Source of the DNA: Methanomicrobiales archaeon
GTDB lineage: Archaea > Halobacteriota > Methanomicrobia > Methanomicrobiales > Methanospirillaceae
DNA: 9,094 nt
Direction of reading: 5' to 3'
Assembly: GCA_012798365.1 (NCBI GenBank)
Contig: JAAZNH010000252.1
Location: forward strand, 1-9,094
The notes beneath the pieces were generated by a model that worked only from the letters and a program-made list of their open reading frames with translations, did no database searches and was not told the DNA's origin. Shown piece by piece: positions 1 through 5,403 of the stretch. Position 1 is the stretch's first letter, and the number at the start of each line of letters is the position of its first letter. The position numbers were made by a program, and so were the translations under genes.

Positions 1-1
1 A

Positions 2-136
2 GCAGGGCCCCGGACCATCGGGGTTGCCATCGATCCCCTGGTACTGGCAGCCGGCCTTGTCATCCTTGCCGCGGCAGGCGCCATTTGTCTCTGGTACCTG
101 CGCCGGAAGGGTGAGACGGTAGACGACGAGGACTGA
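2..136 (+). CDS. C-terminal end of a membrane-anchored protein (partial)
   Basis: The window opens inside a reading frame that ends at TGA 134-136; 44 residues are visible. They hold one hydrophobic helix (about visible residues 13-33, rich in Leu, Ala, Val and Ile, ending LWYL), then a basic stop-transfer stretch (RRKG) and an acidic tail (DDED). This is the usual form of a C-terminal membrane anchor with the bulk of the protein outside the cell. The 5' part lies before the window, so the extracellular domain and function cannot be named. A hairpin terminator follows 14 nt after the stop, which supports this being a real gene end. Confidence 0.7.
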   Translation, partial: AGPRTIGVAIDPLVLAAGLVILAAAGAICLWYLRRKGETVDDED

Positions 137-150
137 TCATCGGTTCGCAC

Positions 151-185
151 CAGGGGGCCAGGGTCTTTCCCGGGCCTCCTGTTTT
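151..185 (+). terminator. Hairpin plus T-run terminator
   Basis: CAGGGGGCC (151-159) pairs with GGCCTCCTG (173-181), giving nine pairs including one G-U. After an A/G mismatch the helix continues as GGG/CCC (161-163 with 169-171) around a 5-nt TCTTT loop. TTTT follows at 182-185. It sits 14 nt after the stop of the upstream gene and 32 nt before the start of the CDF gene. The form is that of a bacterial intrinsic terminator; archaeal polymerase mainly needs the T-run, so the role of the hairpin is an inference. Confidence 0.6.
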
Positions 186-217
186 GATCTGCCATATCTT
201 CATCTCGTTTCCAGCAA

Positions 218-1159
218 ATGAGTACTGATACCATCATGGACACGCCCTCCTGGGATAATGAATCCCTCGACCAGCTGAAACAGAACACCGCCCGGCTCTC
301 GGTCATCTCCAACACGGGCCTTGTCCTGATGAAGGTTTTTGTCGGGTTTTCCATCGGCTCGGTCAGTATCATCTCCGAGGCCATCCATTCCTCGATGGAC
401 CTGATTGCCGCAATCATCGCGTTCTTCTCGGTCAGGAAATCTGCCGAGCCGCCCGATGAGGACCATGCCTTCGGGCACGGGAAGTTCGAGGACATCTCCG
501 GGCTTGTTGAGGCTCTCCTCATTTTCATTGCAGCGATCCTGATCATCAGGGAAGCTGCTGCCAAGCTGCTGGGTGAACCATCCGAAGCGATCAGCGGGGA
601 TATGCTACTCATTGGTATCGCAGTCATGGGAATCTCCACCATTGCCAACTGGTATGTTTCCCACCGGCTCTTTGTGGTGGCAAAAGAGTCCGAGTCAATT
701 GCCCTCGAAAGCGATGCATGGCACCTCCGCACGGATGTTTATACGTCGCTTGGGGTTTTTTTGGGCCTCATCCTGATCAAACTGACCGGGATAGCAATCT
801 TCGACCCGCTCTTTGCCCTGGGGGTGGCCGTCGTCATCATGAAAGCGGCATACGATCTGACAATCCGCTCCCTTTCCGATCTCATCGATCACAGCCTGCC
901 GGAGAAGGACAATGACCGGATCCGGCAGATCATCTGTGACCATGCCAGCGATTATGCAGGGTTCCATGGCCTGCGCACCCGCCGTTCGGGTCCTGAAATC
1001 TTCATCGAGTTCCACCTCGTGATGCCAGGGAAAATCACTGTGCTGGAATCCCATGATTTTGCCGACCATCTCGAAGATGATCTCCGGCTTGAATTTCCCC
1101 GTTCAACCATCACCATCCATATCGAGCCATGCACAGAGGGGAAATGCAACCGGTGCTGA
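218..1159 (+). CDS. Cation diffusion facilitator transporter, probably Zn2+
   Basis: A membrane antiporter of the CDF family (YiiP/FieF/ZnT type) that exports divalent metal from the cytoplasm in exchange for protons. Its 313 residues match the family length. The transport site is visible as HxxxD in TM2 (H57, D61) and HxxxD in TM5 (H169, D173); the HD-HD pattern is typical of zinc-selective members, whereas FieF/YiiP has DxxxD in TM2. The family signature HAFGHGKFE lies at 83-91. The cytoplasmic C-terminal domain (about 220-305) keeps residues equivalent to the YiiP zinc sites: H250 in HGLRTRR, H266, H279, H301 and E303. The protein ends in a Cys-rich tail (C305, C310, C313). No Shine-Dalgarno is seen before ATG 218. 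A weak TATA-like CCATATC near 191-197 would give a leaderless transcript. ATG 236 is the alternative start. Metal specificity is inferred from motifs only. Confidence 0.9.
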   Translation: MSTDTIMDTPSWDNESLDQLKQNTARLSVISNTGLVLMKVFVGFSIGSVSIISEAIHSSMDLIAAIIAFFSVRKSAEPPDEDHAFGHGKFEDISGLVEALLIFIAAILIIREAAAKLLGEPSEAISGDMLLIGIAVMGISTIANWYVSHRLFVVAKESESIALESDAWHLRTDVYTSLGVFLGLILIKLTGIAIFDPLFALGVAVVIMKAAYDLTIRSLSDLIDHSLPEKDNDRIRQIICDHASDYAGFHGLRTRRSGPEIFIEFHLVMPGKITVLESHDFADHLEDDLRLEFPRSTITIHIEPCTEGKCNRC

Positions 1160-1234
1160 CCATTCTGCACGTTTGTAAAAAAGCACGAGAAAACCTGAAG
1201 CGTCCGGACTTTGGGGAGGGGGTACTTCTGCGGC

Positions 1235-1258
1235 GGTGCGGGGAAAGTGACCTGCACC
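1235..1258. other. Eight-pair hairpin upstream of thi4
   Basis: GGTGCGGG (1235-1242) pairs with CCTGCACC (1251-1258) around an 8-nt GAAAGTGA loop, with one G-U pair on the + strand. It lies 76 nt after the CDF stop and is followed by A-rich DNA (AAAAAATAAAA), not a T-run. It is therefore not a standard terminator on the + strand. It could be a 3'-end structure of the CDF transcript or an operator upstream of the thi4 promoter. The rest of the gap at 1160-1343 shows nothing else apart from the thi4 promoter. Confidence 0.4.
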
Positions 1259-1286
1259 AAAAAATAAAACCCGGAAATATTCCGCA

Positions 1287-1334
1287 CATTTTTTAATTCA
1301 TCCCTCCAACATTTCTCCCCATAGTTCTCTGGAG
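1287..1334 (+). promoter_or_regulatory. thi4 promoter and Shine-Dalgarno
   Basis: A TATA-like TTTTTTAATT is centred near 1293. A start site about 25-27 nt downstream would leave a leader of roughly 25 nt. That leader contains GGAG (1331-1334), 9 nt before ATG 1344, which fixes the start of thi4. I see no thiamin-pyrophosphate riboswitch consensus in the leader, and it is too short to hold one. Confidence 0.5.
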
Positions 1335-1343
1335 ACATCCGGT

Positions 1344-2108
1344 ATGAAACTCGACGAAATCACCATCAGCAGGGCCATCCTTGAGAGCCAGATGAACGTC
1401 CTCATCGACCACATGGAACTCGATGTTGCCGTAGTGGGAGCCGGCCCGGCCGGGCTCGCGTGCGCTGCCATTATTGCAGAACAGGGAAAAAAGGTCGGGA
1501 TCATCGAGAAGAAACTCTCCGTGGGAGGCGGGATGTGGGGTGGCGGGATGATGCTTCCCCGCATTGTCGTGCAGGAAGAAGCACGCCGGCTCCTGGACCG
1601 GTTCGGCATCCGGCACGAGGAGTACCGGAAGGGGTATTATGTTGCCCGGTCGGTCGACGCAGTCTCAAAGCTCACGGCTGCTGCCTGTGATGCGGGTGCG
1701 GAATTTTTCAACCTGACTTCAGTGGAAGATGTCATGATCAAATCCGACAAGCGGATCAGCGGCCTTGTCATCAACTGGACTGCGGTCGAGATGGGAAAAC
1801 TGCATGTCGACCCGCTCGTGATGGCCTGCCGGTGCACGGTGGATGCAACCGGCCATGACGCGGTCGTGGCAAGGCTTGTCGAGAAGAAAGGCGGGAACCT
1901 GACTGTTAAGGGTGAGAGTTTCATGTGGGCTGACCGGGCCGAGACCAATATCCTTAAACATACAAAAGAGGTCTTCCCGGGCCTCTTTGTTGCCGGCATG
2001 GCGGCAAACGCGGTCGGCGGCGAGAGCCGGATGGGCCCGATCTTTGGCGGAATGCTCCTCTCGGGCGAACATGCGGCAGGCCTTGTTATAAAGAGTCTGA
2101 AAAAATAA
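1344..2108 (+). CDS. thi4: Thi4-family thiazole synthase (sulfide-dependent, archaeal type)
   Basis: Makes the thiazole precursor of thiamin (ADP-thiazole carboxylate) from NAD, glycine and a sulfur source; in archaea with His at the key site, free sulfide is used catalytically with iron. The 254-residue protein opens with the family start MKLDEITISRAI. A Rossmann dinucleotide site follows (GAGPAG, 32-37; E55 ends the second strand), then the GGGMWGGG loop (61-68), TGHDA (169-173) and the C-terminal GGESRMGPIFGGM region (225-237). Yeast Thi4 donates sulfur from Cys205 in a CCMDP context; here the aligned segment is LHVDP with H154, so this is a non-suicide enzyme. Some archaeal relatives have been called ribose-1,5-bisphosphate isomerases, but the motifs fit thiazole synthase. 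GGAG lies 9 nt before the ATG. No other thiamin gene is visible nearby. Confidence 0.93.
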   Translation: MKLDEITISRAILESQMNVLIDHMELDVAVVGAGPAGLACAAIIAEQGKKVGIIEKKLSVGGGMWGGGMMLPRIVVQEEARRLLDRFGIRHEEYRKGYYVARSVDAVSKLTAAACDAGAEFFNLTSVEDVMIKSDKRISGLVINWTAVEMGKLHVDPLVMACRCTVDATGHDAVVARLVEKKGGNLTVKGESFMWADRAETNILKHTKEVFPGLFVAGMAANAVGGESRMGPIFGGMLLSGEHAAGLVIKSLKK

Positions 2109-2127
2109 CTCCCCCATATCCACAACA

Positions 2128-2145
2128 GGAAAACTCCTTCTTTTT
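2128..2145 (+). terminator. T-rich 3' end of thi4
   Basis: CTCCTTCTTTTTTG lies about 20 nt after the thi4 stop with no hairpin before it. Pyrimidine-rich runs ending in five or more T residues are the usual archaeal termination signal. The same pattern follows the genes ending at 4014 and 6171. The converging HPPD-like gene ends at 2162, so both transcripts end in this short gap. Confidence 0.5.
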
Positions 2146-2161
2146 TGTATCCGAAGCCGGG

Positions 2162-3274
2162 CTACTGCCGGCCGGTTGCCGCAGTCAGCTTCTCAACGTT
2201 GCTCCGGGAAAAGAACCCGTCAAAACCGCCATACCGGTGGATGTATTCATGCACGAGCAGGGTATGGGAAGAGGGCCGGGAGAAGATCTGCCGGAGCCCT
2301 TCCTCCTCCGATCCGGTAAGGTCGAGGAGGAACTCCATGTGGTCGCGGCCGAGCATGGCAACCGTTGCTTCGATCTCTTCGGTCTCAAAGGCGATATGGT
2401 GCACACGGGTGCCGTAATTGCGGATGAACATCTCGGTTGGCCCGGACTCTGCATCCGGTGAAAACGGCCGGATCCCTGTGGTGAAAACCATGGCAAAATC
2501 ATCCTTCTCCCGCCGCGCCACGCTTGTGATGGAGTTCTGGGATTTGACATAGATCCCAAAATCGTAATGGTAGTTGGTCAGGTTCAAAAATTCGAGAATT
2601 GCCGCTGCCCGGTCCTGCGCCTTCACCCGCGTTGCGGCATGATCGAGCCTGCGGATGTTCTGCAGGTGCAGGTGGCGGAACGGGGGTTTTTCAATATCCG
2701 GTTTGATTACCTGTGCACCATCCATGGCATACGAGTGTTTCACCCGGTTCCATTGAATGAACCCGACGGAATTGCCGGTGAACGGGGAGGGGACCGTCTG
2801 GATGTAGGAGAACGCACGCGATTTTAGGATATTTTCCGTCAGGAACCGCACGCCCCGACGTTTCTGGATCTCCACGTAGGACCGGATATCCGGCGTTGAG
2901 AAGACAAAAGTCTCAAGCCTTGTATTGGGGCAGAGAGTGGTTTTCGCGGCACGGTTGATGGGAGAGAACGGGTTCATGCCCGTGCCCCGGGCCCGCACGA
3001 TCATCGAGGCCGAGCCGGGATGCGAGAGCACATACCCCTGGGAATCGGCCTCAAAATACGACTCCGTACAGTCATGGCCCGTGTACCGGAGGAGTTCGTA
3101 CACCGCAGGGACCAGGTGGTCGGTCTCCGTGGCAATGACTATCGCATCCAGGGTGCCGACAAGCCCATCCAGCCCGGCTTCCTCGCGTTCCCGGATGACC
3201 TGGGCTGCCTGCTTACGGATCCTCTCCTCCTCACCGGCCGCTGCCGCAGGTATCTCACGTCCGTCTGGTTGCAT
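2162..3274 (-). CDS. 4-hydroxyphenylpyruvate-dioxygenase-like VOC protein
   Basis: A two-domain vicinal-oxygen-chelate protein resembling 4-hydroxyphenylpyruvate dioxygenase (HPPD), 370 residues from ATG 3274, the usual HPPD size. Numbering here counts from the in-frame GTG at 3280. The N-terminal VOC half is about 43-185. The catalytic half is about 208-370 and keeps the facial triad: H214 in RRLDHAAT, H295 in VHHIAF (HPPD has VQHIAL) and E345 in VHEYIHR (HPPD has FEIIQR). RQIFSRP at 330-336 matches the HPPD LLQIFTKP strand. The LNEP-like substrate loop and the GxGNF tail of true HPPDs are not recognisable (GFFSRSNVEKL here), so substrate and reaction are unknown. GGAG overlaps the GTG and sits 5 nt before ATG 3274, so ATG 3274 is preferred. 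The N-terminal 40 residues are a charged, probably helical extension. Confidence 0.72.
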   Translation of the reverse strand: MQPDGREIPAAAAGEEERIRKQAAQVIREREEAGLDGLVGTLDAIVIATETDHLVPAVYELLRYTGHDCTESYFEADSQGYVLSHPGSASMIVRARGTGMNPFSPINRAAKTTLCPNTRLETFVFSTPDIRSYVEIQKRRGVRFLTENILKSRAFSYIQTVPSPFTGNSVGFIQWNRVKHSYAMDGAQVIKPDIEKPPFRHLHLQNIRRLDHAATRVKAQDRAAAILEFLNLTNYHYDFGIYVKSQNSITSVARREKDDFAMVFTTGIRPFSPDAESGPTEMFIRNYGTRVHHIAFETEEIEATVAMLGRDHMEFLLDLTGSEEEGLRQIFSRPSSHTLLVHEYIHRYGGFDGFFSRSNVEKLTAATGRQ

Positions 3275-3279
3275 CGCCA

Positions 3280-3318
3280 CTCCGTTAGTACAGGTCTTTT
3301 GTGCCCATCCAATAAAAA
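3280..3318 (-). promoter_or_regulatory. Promoter and Shine-Dalgarno of the HPPD-like gene
   Basis: On the minus strand GGTTTTTATT (3311-3320) is a TATA-like box about 41 nt before ATG 3274. A start about 26 nt downstream would leave a leader of about 15 nt. GGAG (3283-3280) then lies 5 nt before the ATG. The in-frame GTG at 3280 would have no ribosome site of its own. Confidence 0.45.
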
Positions 3319-3354
3319 CCTGTCATGGCCACAAAACGCCAAAAACGCACGCCG

Positions 3355-3368
3355 GAATCCCCGGATTC
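3355..3368. promoter_or_regulatory. Palindrome in divergent promoter region
   Basis: GAATCC (3355-3360) and GGATTC (3363-3368) are perfect inverted arms separated by CC. The site lies between the two divergent genes, 23 bp before the short leader ORF at 3392. Its 6-2-6 layout suggests a binding site for a dimeric regulator. Just to its left is a near repeat, AAAACGCC then AAAAACGC (about 3333-3348). No regulator can be named. Confidence 0.35.
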
Positions 3369-3391
3369 ATTGTTTTTAGAGGAGAAACGCT

Positions 3392-3433
3392 ATGTACAAG
3401 GAGAGCACATATGAGATCATGGTGAATGTATGA
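3392..3433 (+). CDS. Possible 13-codon leader ORF coupled to the membrane protein
   Basis: ATG 3392 opens a 13-codon frame (MYKESTYEIMVNV) ending at TGA 3431-3433. GAGGAG (3379-3384) lies 7 nt before it and is the strongest Shine-Dalgarno in this region. Its stop overlaps the start of the next gene as ATGA (3430-3433), the classic layout for translational coupling. The peptide resembles nothing I know. It may act only by bringing ribosomes to the downstream start. The alternative is that the strong site is a chance match and only the downstream gene is translated. Confidence 0.4.
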   Translation: MYKESTYEIMVNV

Positions 3434-4014
3434 GACACCCGAATGAACCGACATACATCTTTGTCATCCTCACGTTCATCCTCATCGTAATCAACACGAT
3501 CCTGGCATTCATATCGTCCGTCTTCATCCCGGCTAACGTTGCCGGGATCGCATATCTTTACCCGGCAGCAGCGGTTATGATCCTCTTCACCCTCTGGTTC
3601 GGCGGCTACGGGGCAATTGCTGCCTATATCGGGACCCTTATCGGGGCGGGATTCCTTGCCCGCGAGGCCTTTGTACAGCACCCCCAGGTTGCCATTCTCT
3701 GGGCGGTCGCCACGCTGGTGCAGGTGCTCATCCCCCTGATCGCCGTCCGGGCATTCGAAGTGGATATCACGATGGAGCATACCCGGGACTGGTCACATAT
3801 CATCCTCTTCGGGGTCATCATCAACAACATCATCGGGGCAGCATGGGGCGCTTTCACCCTTGCGCTCCTGACACCGGATACCATGATGAGCGTCTTTTCC
3901 ACGTGGCTTATCGGCAACGTCATTGTCTGCCTGCTCATCGTGCCTCTCGGGCTGAAACTCTTCACCCCGAAGATCCAGAAGTCCCGCCTCTTCATAACAA
4001 AGTACTGGGATTAA
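3430..4014 (+). CDS. Six-helix integral membrane protein, MASE1-like or ECF-S-like
   Basis: A 194-residue hydrophobic protein with about six membrane helices (near 8-32, 38-58, 60-80, 86-108, 121-147 and 152-176) and a short basic tail (TPKIQKSRLF). The Pro and Gly-rich second and third helices (YPAAAVM, WFGGYGAIAAYIGTLIGAG) and the end STWLIGNVIVCLLIVPLGL resemble MASE1-type sensor membrane domains without the attached signalling domain. The size and helix count also fit substrate-binding S components of ECF vitamin transporters. I cannot decide between these, and no EcfA or EcfT gene is in the window. ATG 3430 has GGTGA (3421-3425) 4 nt upstream and overlaps the stop of the leader ORF. A T-rich end follows. 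Confidence 0.72.
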   Translation: MRHPNEPTYIFVILTFILIVINTILAFISSVFIPANVAGIAYLYPAAAVMILFTLWFGGYGAIAAYIGTLIGAGFLAREAFVQHPQVAILWAVATLVQVLIPLIAVRAFEVDITMEHTRDWSHIILFGVIINNIIGAAWGAFTLALLTPDTMMSVFSTWLIGNVIVCLLIVPLGLKLFTPKIQKSRLFITKYWD

Positions 4015-4018
4015 CCGT

Positions 4019-4032
4019 TTCCCTCTTTTTCC
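4019..4032 (+). terminator. T-rich 3' end of the membrane protein gene
   Basis: TTTCCCTCTTTTTCC begins a few bases after the stop at 4014. It matches the pyrimidine-plus-T pattern seen after thi4 and after the flavoprotein. No hairpin is present. The remaining gap to 4122 holds no gene that I can see. Confidence 0.4.
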
Positions 4033-4122
4033 GGCAGTCTCCCTTCATGGGGGATACCCCGCGATATGCATGCAGGCACCATGAATCAGGTACCGTGAAT
4101 TGTCCGGAACGATACCTGCTGT

Positions 4123-4485
4123 TCAGGGATTGCCGGCCCGCTCTTCTGCCTCAAGATAATTCAGGATAAAGGGGACACCCACGGCGAGAATAAAGAGGAA
4201 GAGGCTGACCCAGAGGTGCACCCCGAGATAACTGAGGAACGCCGCCCAGAGGAGCATCACTAACACAAGCAGGTAAAAGAAGAAGAGCGACCGCGATTTT
4301 GCCGGGTTTTTCATCTCGATGAATGCCACTACCGGATTGATGGCGGCAAGGGACGCGAACATGAAGGTGAACTGGAGCATCTCCCCCCGGTGGATTAAAA
4401 AGACCGCCCAGAGCAGGGCTGCTGCCAGGATCAGAAAGAACATGACCCGGGTTCGCTGGTGGGGGGTTTCTGCCAGCAGTTCCAT
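4123..4485 (-). CDS. Four-helix membrane protein with internal two-helix duplication (paralog A)
   Basis: A 120-residue protein, nearly all membrane helix, built from two related halves. Half one has RVMFF..LLWAVFL..RGEM (13-36); half two has RSLFF..LLWAAFL..LGVH (65-90). The invariant Trp is W26 in the first half and W80 in the second, a period of 54. Each half is two helices, so four in total, with short charged ends (EAEERAGNP at the C-terminus). It is clearly related to the protein encoded at 4977-5327, which has the same architecture and W26 at the same position. I recognise no named family. There are no catalytic residues or Cys, so a structural, channel or signalling role is possible but unknown. 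It is the last gene of a three-gene minus-strand group. No Shine-Dalgarno is seen; a TATA-like box 28 nt upstream suggests a leaderless mRNA. Confidence 0.75.
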   Translation of the reverse strand: MELLAETPHQRTRVMFFLILAAALLWAVFLIHRGEMLQFTFMFASLAAINPVVAFIEMKNPAKSRSLFFFYLLVLVMLLWAAFLSYLGVHLWVSLFLFILAVGVPFILNYLEAEERAGNP

Positions 4486-4508
4486 AGTGGATGGATAGAA
4501 CTTCCCCT

Positions 4509-4517
4509 ATTAAAAAC
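4509..4517 (-). promoter_or_regulatory. TATA-like box of paralog A
   Basis: On the minus strand GTTTTTAAT is centred about 28 nt before ATG 4485, the distance expected for transcription starting at the start codon. No ribosome site is present, consistent with a leaderless transcript. It lies in the 57-bp gap after the cupin gene, so this gene may have its own promoter as well as read-through. Confidence 0.45.
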
Positions 4518-4542
4518 GATCGCAGGCTTGAACAGGGGGGCG

Positions 4543-4926
4543 TTACGGGACGGGCGGCACCAGGAGCTTTTCGTCCGCGGCCTCCCACTTCGGTGCGACA
4601 ACGCAGAGGAAGACAAGATCCCCCGGGCCGGTATTGCGGATATACTGGCGGGCGTTTGGCGGGATGAGCACGATCTGGCCCGGGCGGACTGCAGCTGATT
4701 CGTCATCGATATGCATCTCCCCGGTCCCGCTGAGGATATAGTACAATTCCGTCGATGTTTCGAGCATGTGGGGGAGCGAGGCTTCACCGGGCGGGAGGAT
4801 CGCATGGGCAATGCTGCACGAGAGCCCGGATGCACCAGCGTGTTTGTCCGGGTGCAGGAGTTCGCAGAGGAGGGTGCGGTCGATCACGCGTTCATGGGGG
4901 CAGCTGGTGGCATCGCGGATGAGCAT
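4543..4926 (-). CDS. Small single-domain cupin
   Basis: A 127-residue protein with one cupin barrel. Motif 1 runs from G47 (PPGEASLPHMLETSTELYY) to G67 of the ILSGTGE turn. Motif 2 is PGQIVLIPPNARQYIRNTG (82-100), followed by the strand DLVFLCVV. Of the usual four metal ligands only H53 and E60 are kept: the second His of HxH is L55, and the motif 2 His is Q94. A metal-dependent oxygenase or isomerase role is therefore doubtful; ligand binding or a non-standard metal site is more likely. ATG 4926 is chosen because it begins the recognisable domain and has a TATA-like box at the right distance. The frame stays open further upstream, but that stretch overlaps paralog B in another frame and is not cupin-like. 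The gene lies 50 bp after paralog B and 57 bp before paralog A. Confidence 0.85.
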   Translation of the reverse strand: MLIRDATSCPHERVIDRTLLCELLHPDKHAGASGLSCSIAHAILPPGEASLPHMLETSTELYYILSGTGEMHIDDESAAVRPGQIVLIPPNARQYIRNTGPGDLVFLCVVAPKWEAADEKLLVPPVP

Positions 4927-4970
4927 GGCAGGTTCCTGCCGGTAGTATCGGGCGGGCCGGAATAAAAAAG
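4927..4970 (-). promoter_or_regulatory. Cupin promoter with palindrome abutting the start codon
   Basis: On the minus strand CTTTTTTATT (4970-4961) is a TATA-like box, putting the transcription start near 4939. Between that point and ATG 4926 lies a perfect palindrome, GGCAGG AA CCTGCC (4940-4927), directly against the start codon. A protein bound there would block initiation, and in RNA it could fold over the start. The layout suggests an operator, and no Shine-Dalgarno is present. Confidence 0.42.
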
Positions 4971-4976
4971 GGTATT

Positions 4977-5327
4977 TTACAGGGTATCGTGTTCGGTTTC
5001 GCAGAAGAGGAACGAGAAGATCGTCGTGCCCCCGGCAACAATGAAGAGCAGGGCGCTGACCCAGACCATGGCTCCCTGCAGAAGGAGGAAGGTTGCCCAG
5101 AGGACCGCCGTCAGGACAATGAGATAGAAGAAGATCCAGGTCCGGTACTTGGTACAGCAGGTGAACGAGAAGAACGAGATGAATGCTGCAACAACTGCAA
5201 GGGTTGTGCTGACCGCAACCATCTCCCCTCGTATCAGCAGGAACGTTGCCCAGAGGAGGGCAACCAGAAGGATCAAAAAAAAGAAGATCCAGGTCCGCTT
5301 TTCCGGGTGCATGGCACAGGCTTCCAT
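4977..5327 (-). CDS. Four-helix membrane protein with internal two-helix duplication (paralog B)
   Basis: A 116-residue membrane protein made of two near-identical halves. Half one is RTWIFFFLILLVALLWATFL with RGEM; half two is RTWIFFYLIVLTAVLWATFL with QGAM. R11/R62 and W26/W77 give a 51-residue period. The duplication is visible in the DNA: 17 identical bases (AAGAAGATCCAGGTCCG) occur at 5128-5144 and 5281-5297, and GTTGCCCAGAGGA occurs at both 5092 and 5245, each pair exactly 153 bp apart and in frame. C57 and C58 lie at the junction of the halves, with C109 near the end. The protein is related to paralog A across the cupin gene. Function is unknown and I recognise no family. No Shine-Dalgarno is seen; a strong TATA box lies 21-32 nt upstream, so the mRNA is probably leaderless from ATG 5327. 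It is the first gene of the group. Confidence 0.78.
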   Translation of the reverse strand: MEACAMHPEKRTWIFFFLILLVALLWATFLLIRGEMVAVSTTLAVVAAFISFFSFTCCTKYRTWIFFYLIVLTAVLWATFLLLQGAMVWVSALLFIVAGGTTIFSFLFCETEHDTL

Positions 5328-5346
5328 ACTGGTTAAGAACCCGTTT

Positions 5347-5360
5347 CATATATATAAAAG
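5347..5360 (-). promoter_or_regulatory. Strong TATA box of paralog B
   Basis: On the minus strand CTTTTATATATATG is the best TATA match in the window. Its centre is about 27 nt before ATG 5327, so transcription should start at or next to the start codon. It probably drives the whole minus-strand group of paralog B, cupin and paralog A. A direct repeat TGGAAC...TGGAAC (5367-5372 and 5377-5382, 10 bp apart) sits just upstream of it. Confidence 0.6.
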
Positions 5361-5403
5361 GTTGGATGGAACTTCCTGGAACCCGTTTGCCGGCGGACGG
5401 TAT

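Noticed and set aside
1160..1343. Thiamin-pyrophosphate riboswitch before thi4
   Set aside because: No conserved riboswitch core was found, and the predicted leader of about 25 nt is too short.
3430..4014. Assignment of the six-helix protein as a thiamin-precursor transporter because thi4 is nearby
   Set aside because: The genes are separated by a convergent gene and are not in one operon. No ECF partner or thiamin element is visible.
4087..4118. CAGGTA...TACCTG inverted repeat as a terminator for paralog A
   Set aside because: Only six pairs with a 20-nt loop and no T-run on the minus strand; this is likely chance.
4927..5349. N-terminal extension of the cupin frame to an upstream ATG at 5349
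   Set aside because: The extension overlaps paralog B in another frame, has a His/Cys/Pro-rich composition unlike a real protein, and the TATA-like box and domain start both support ATG 4926.
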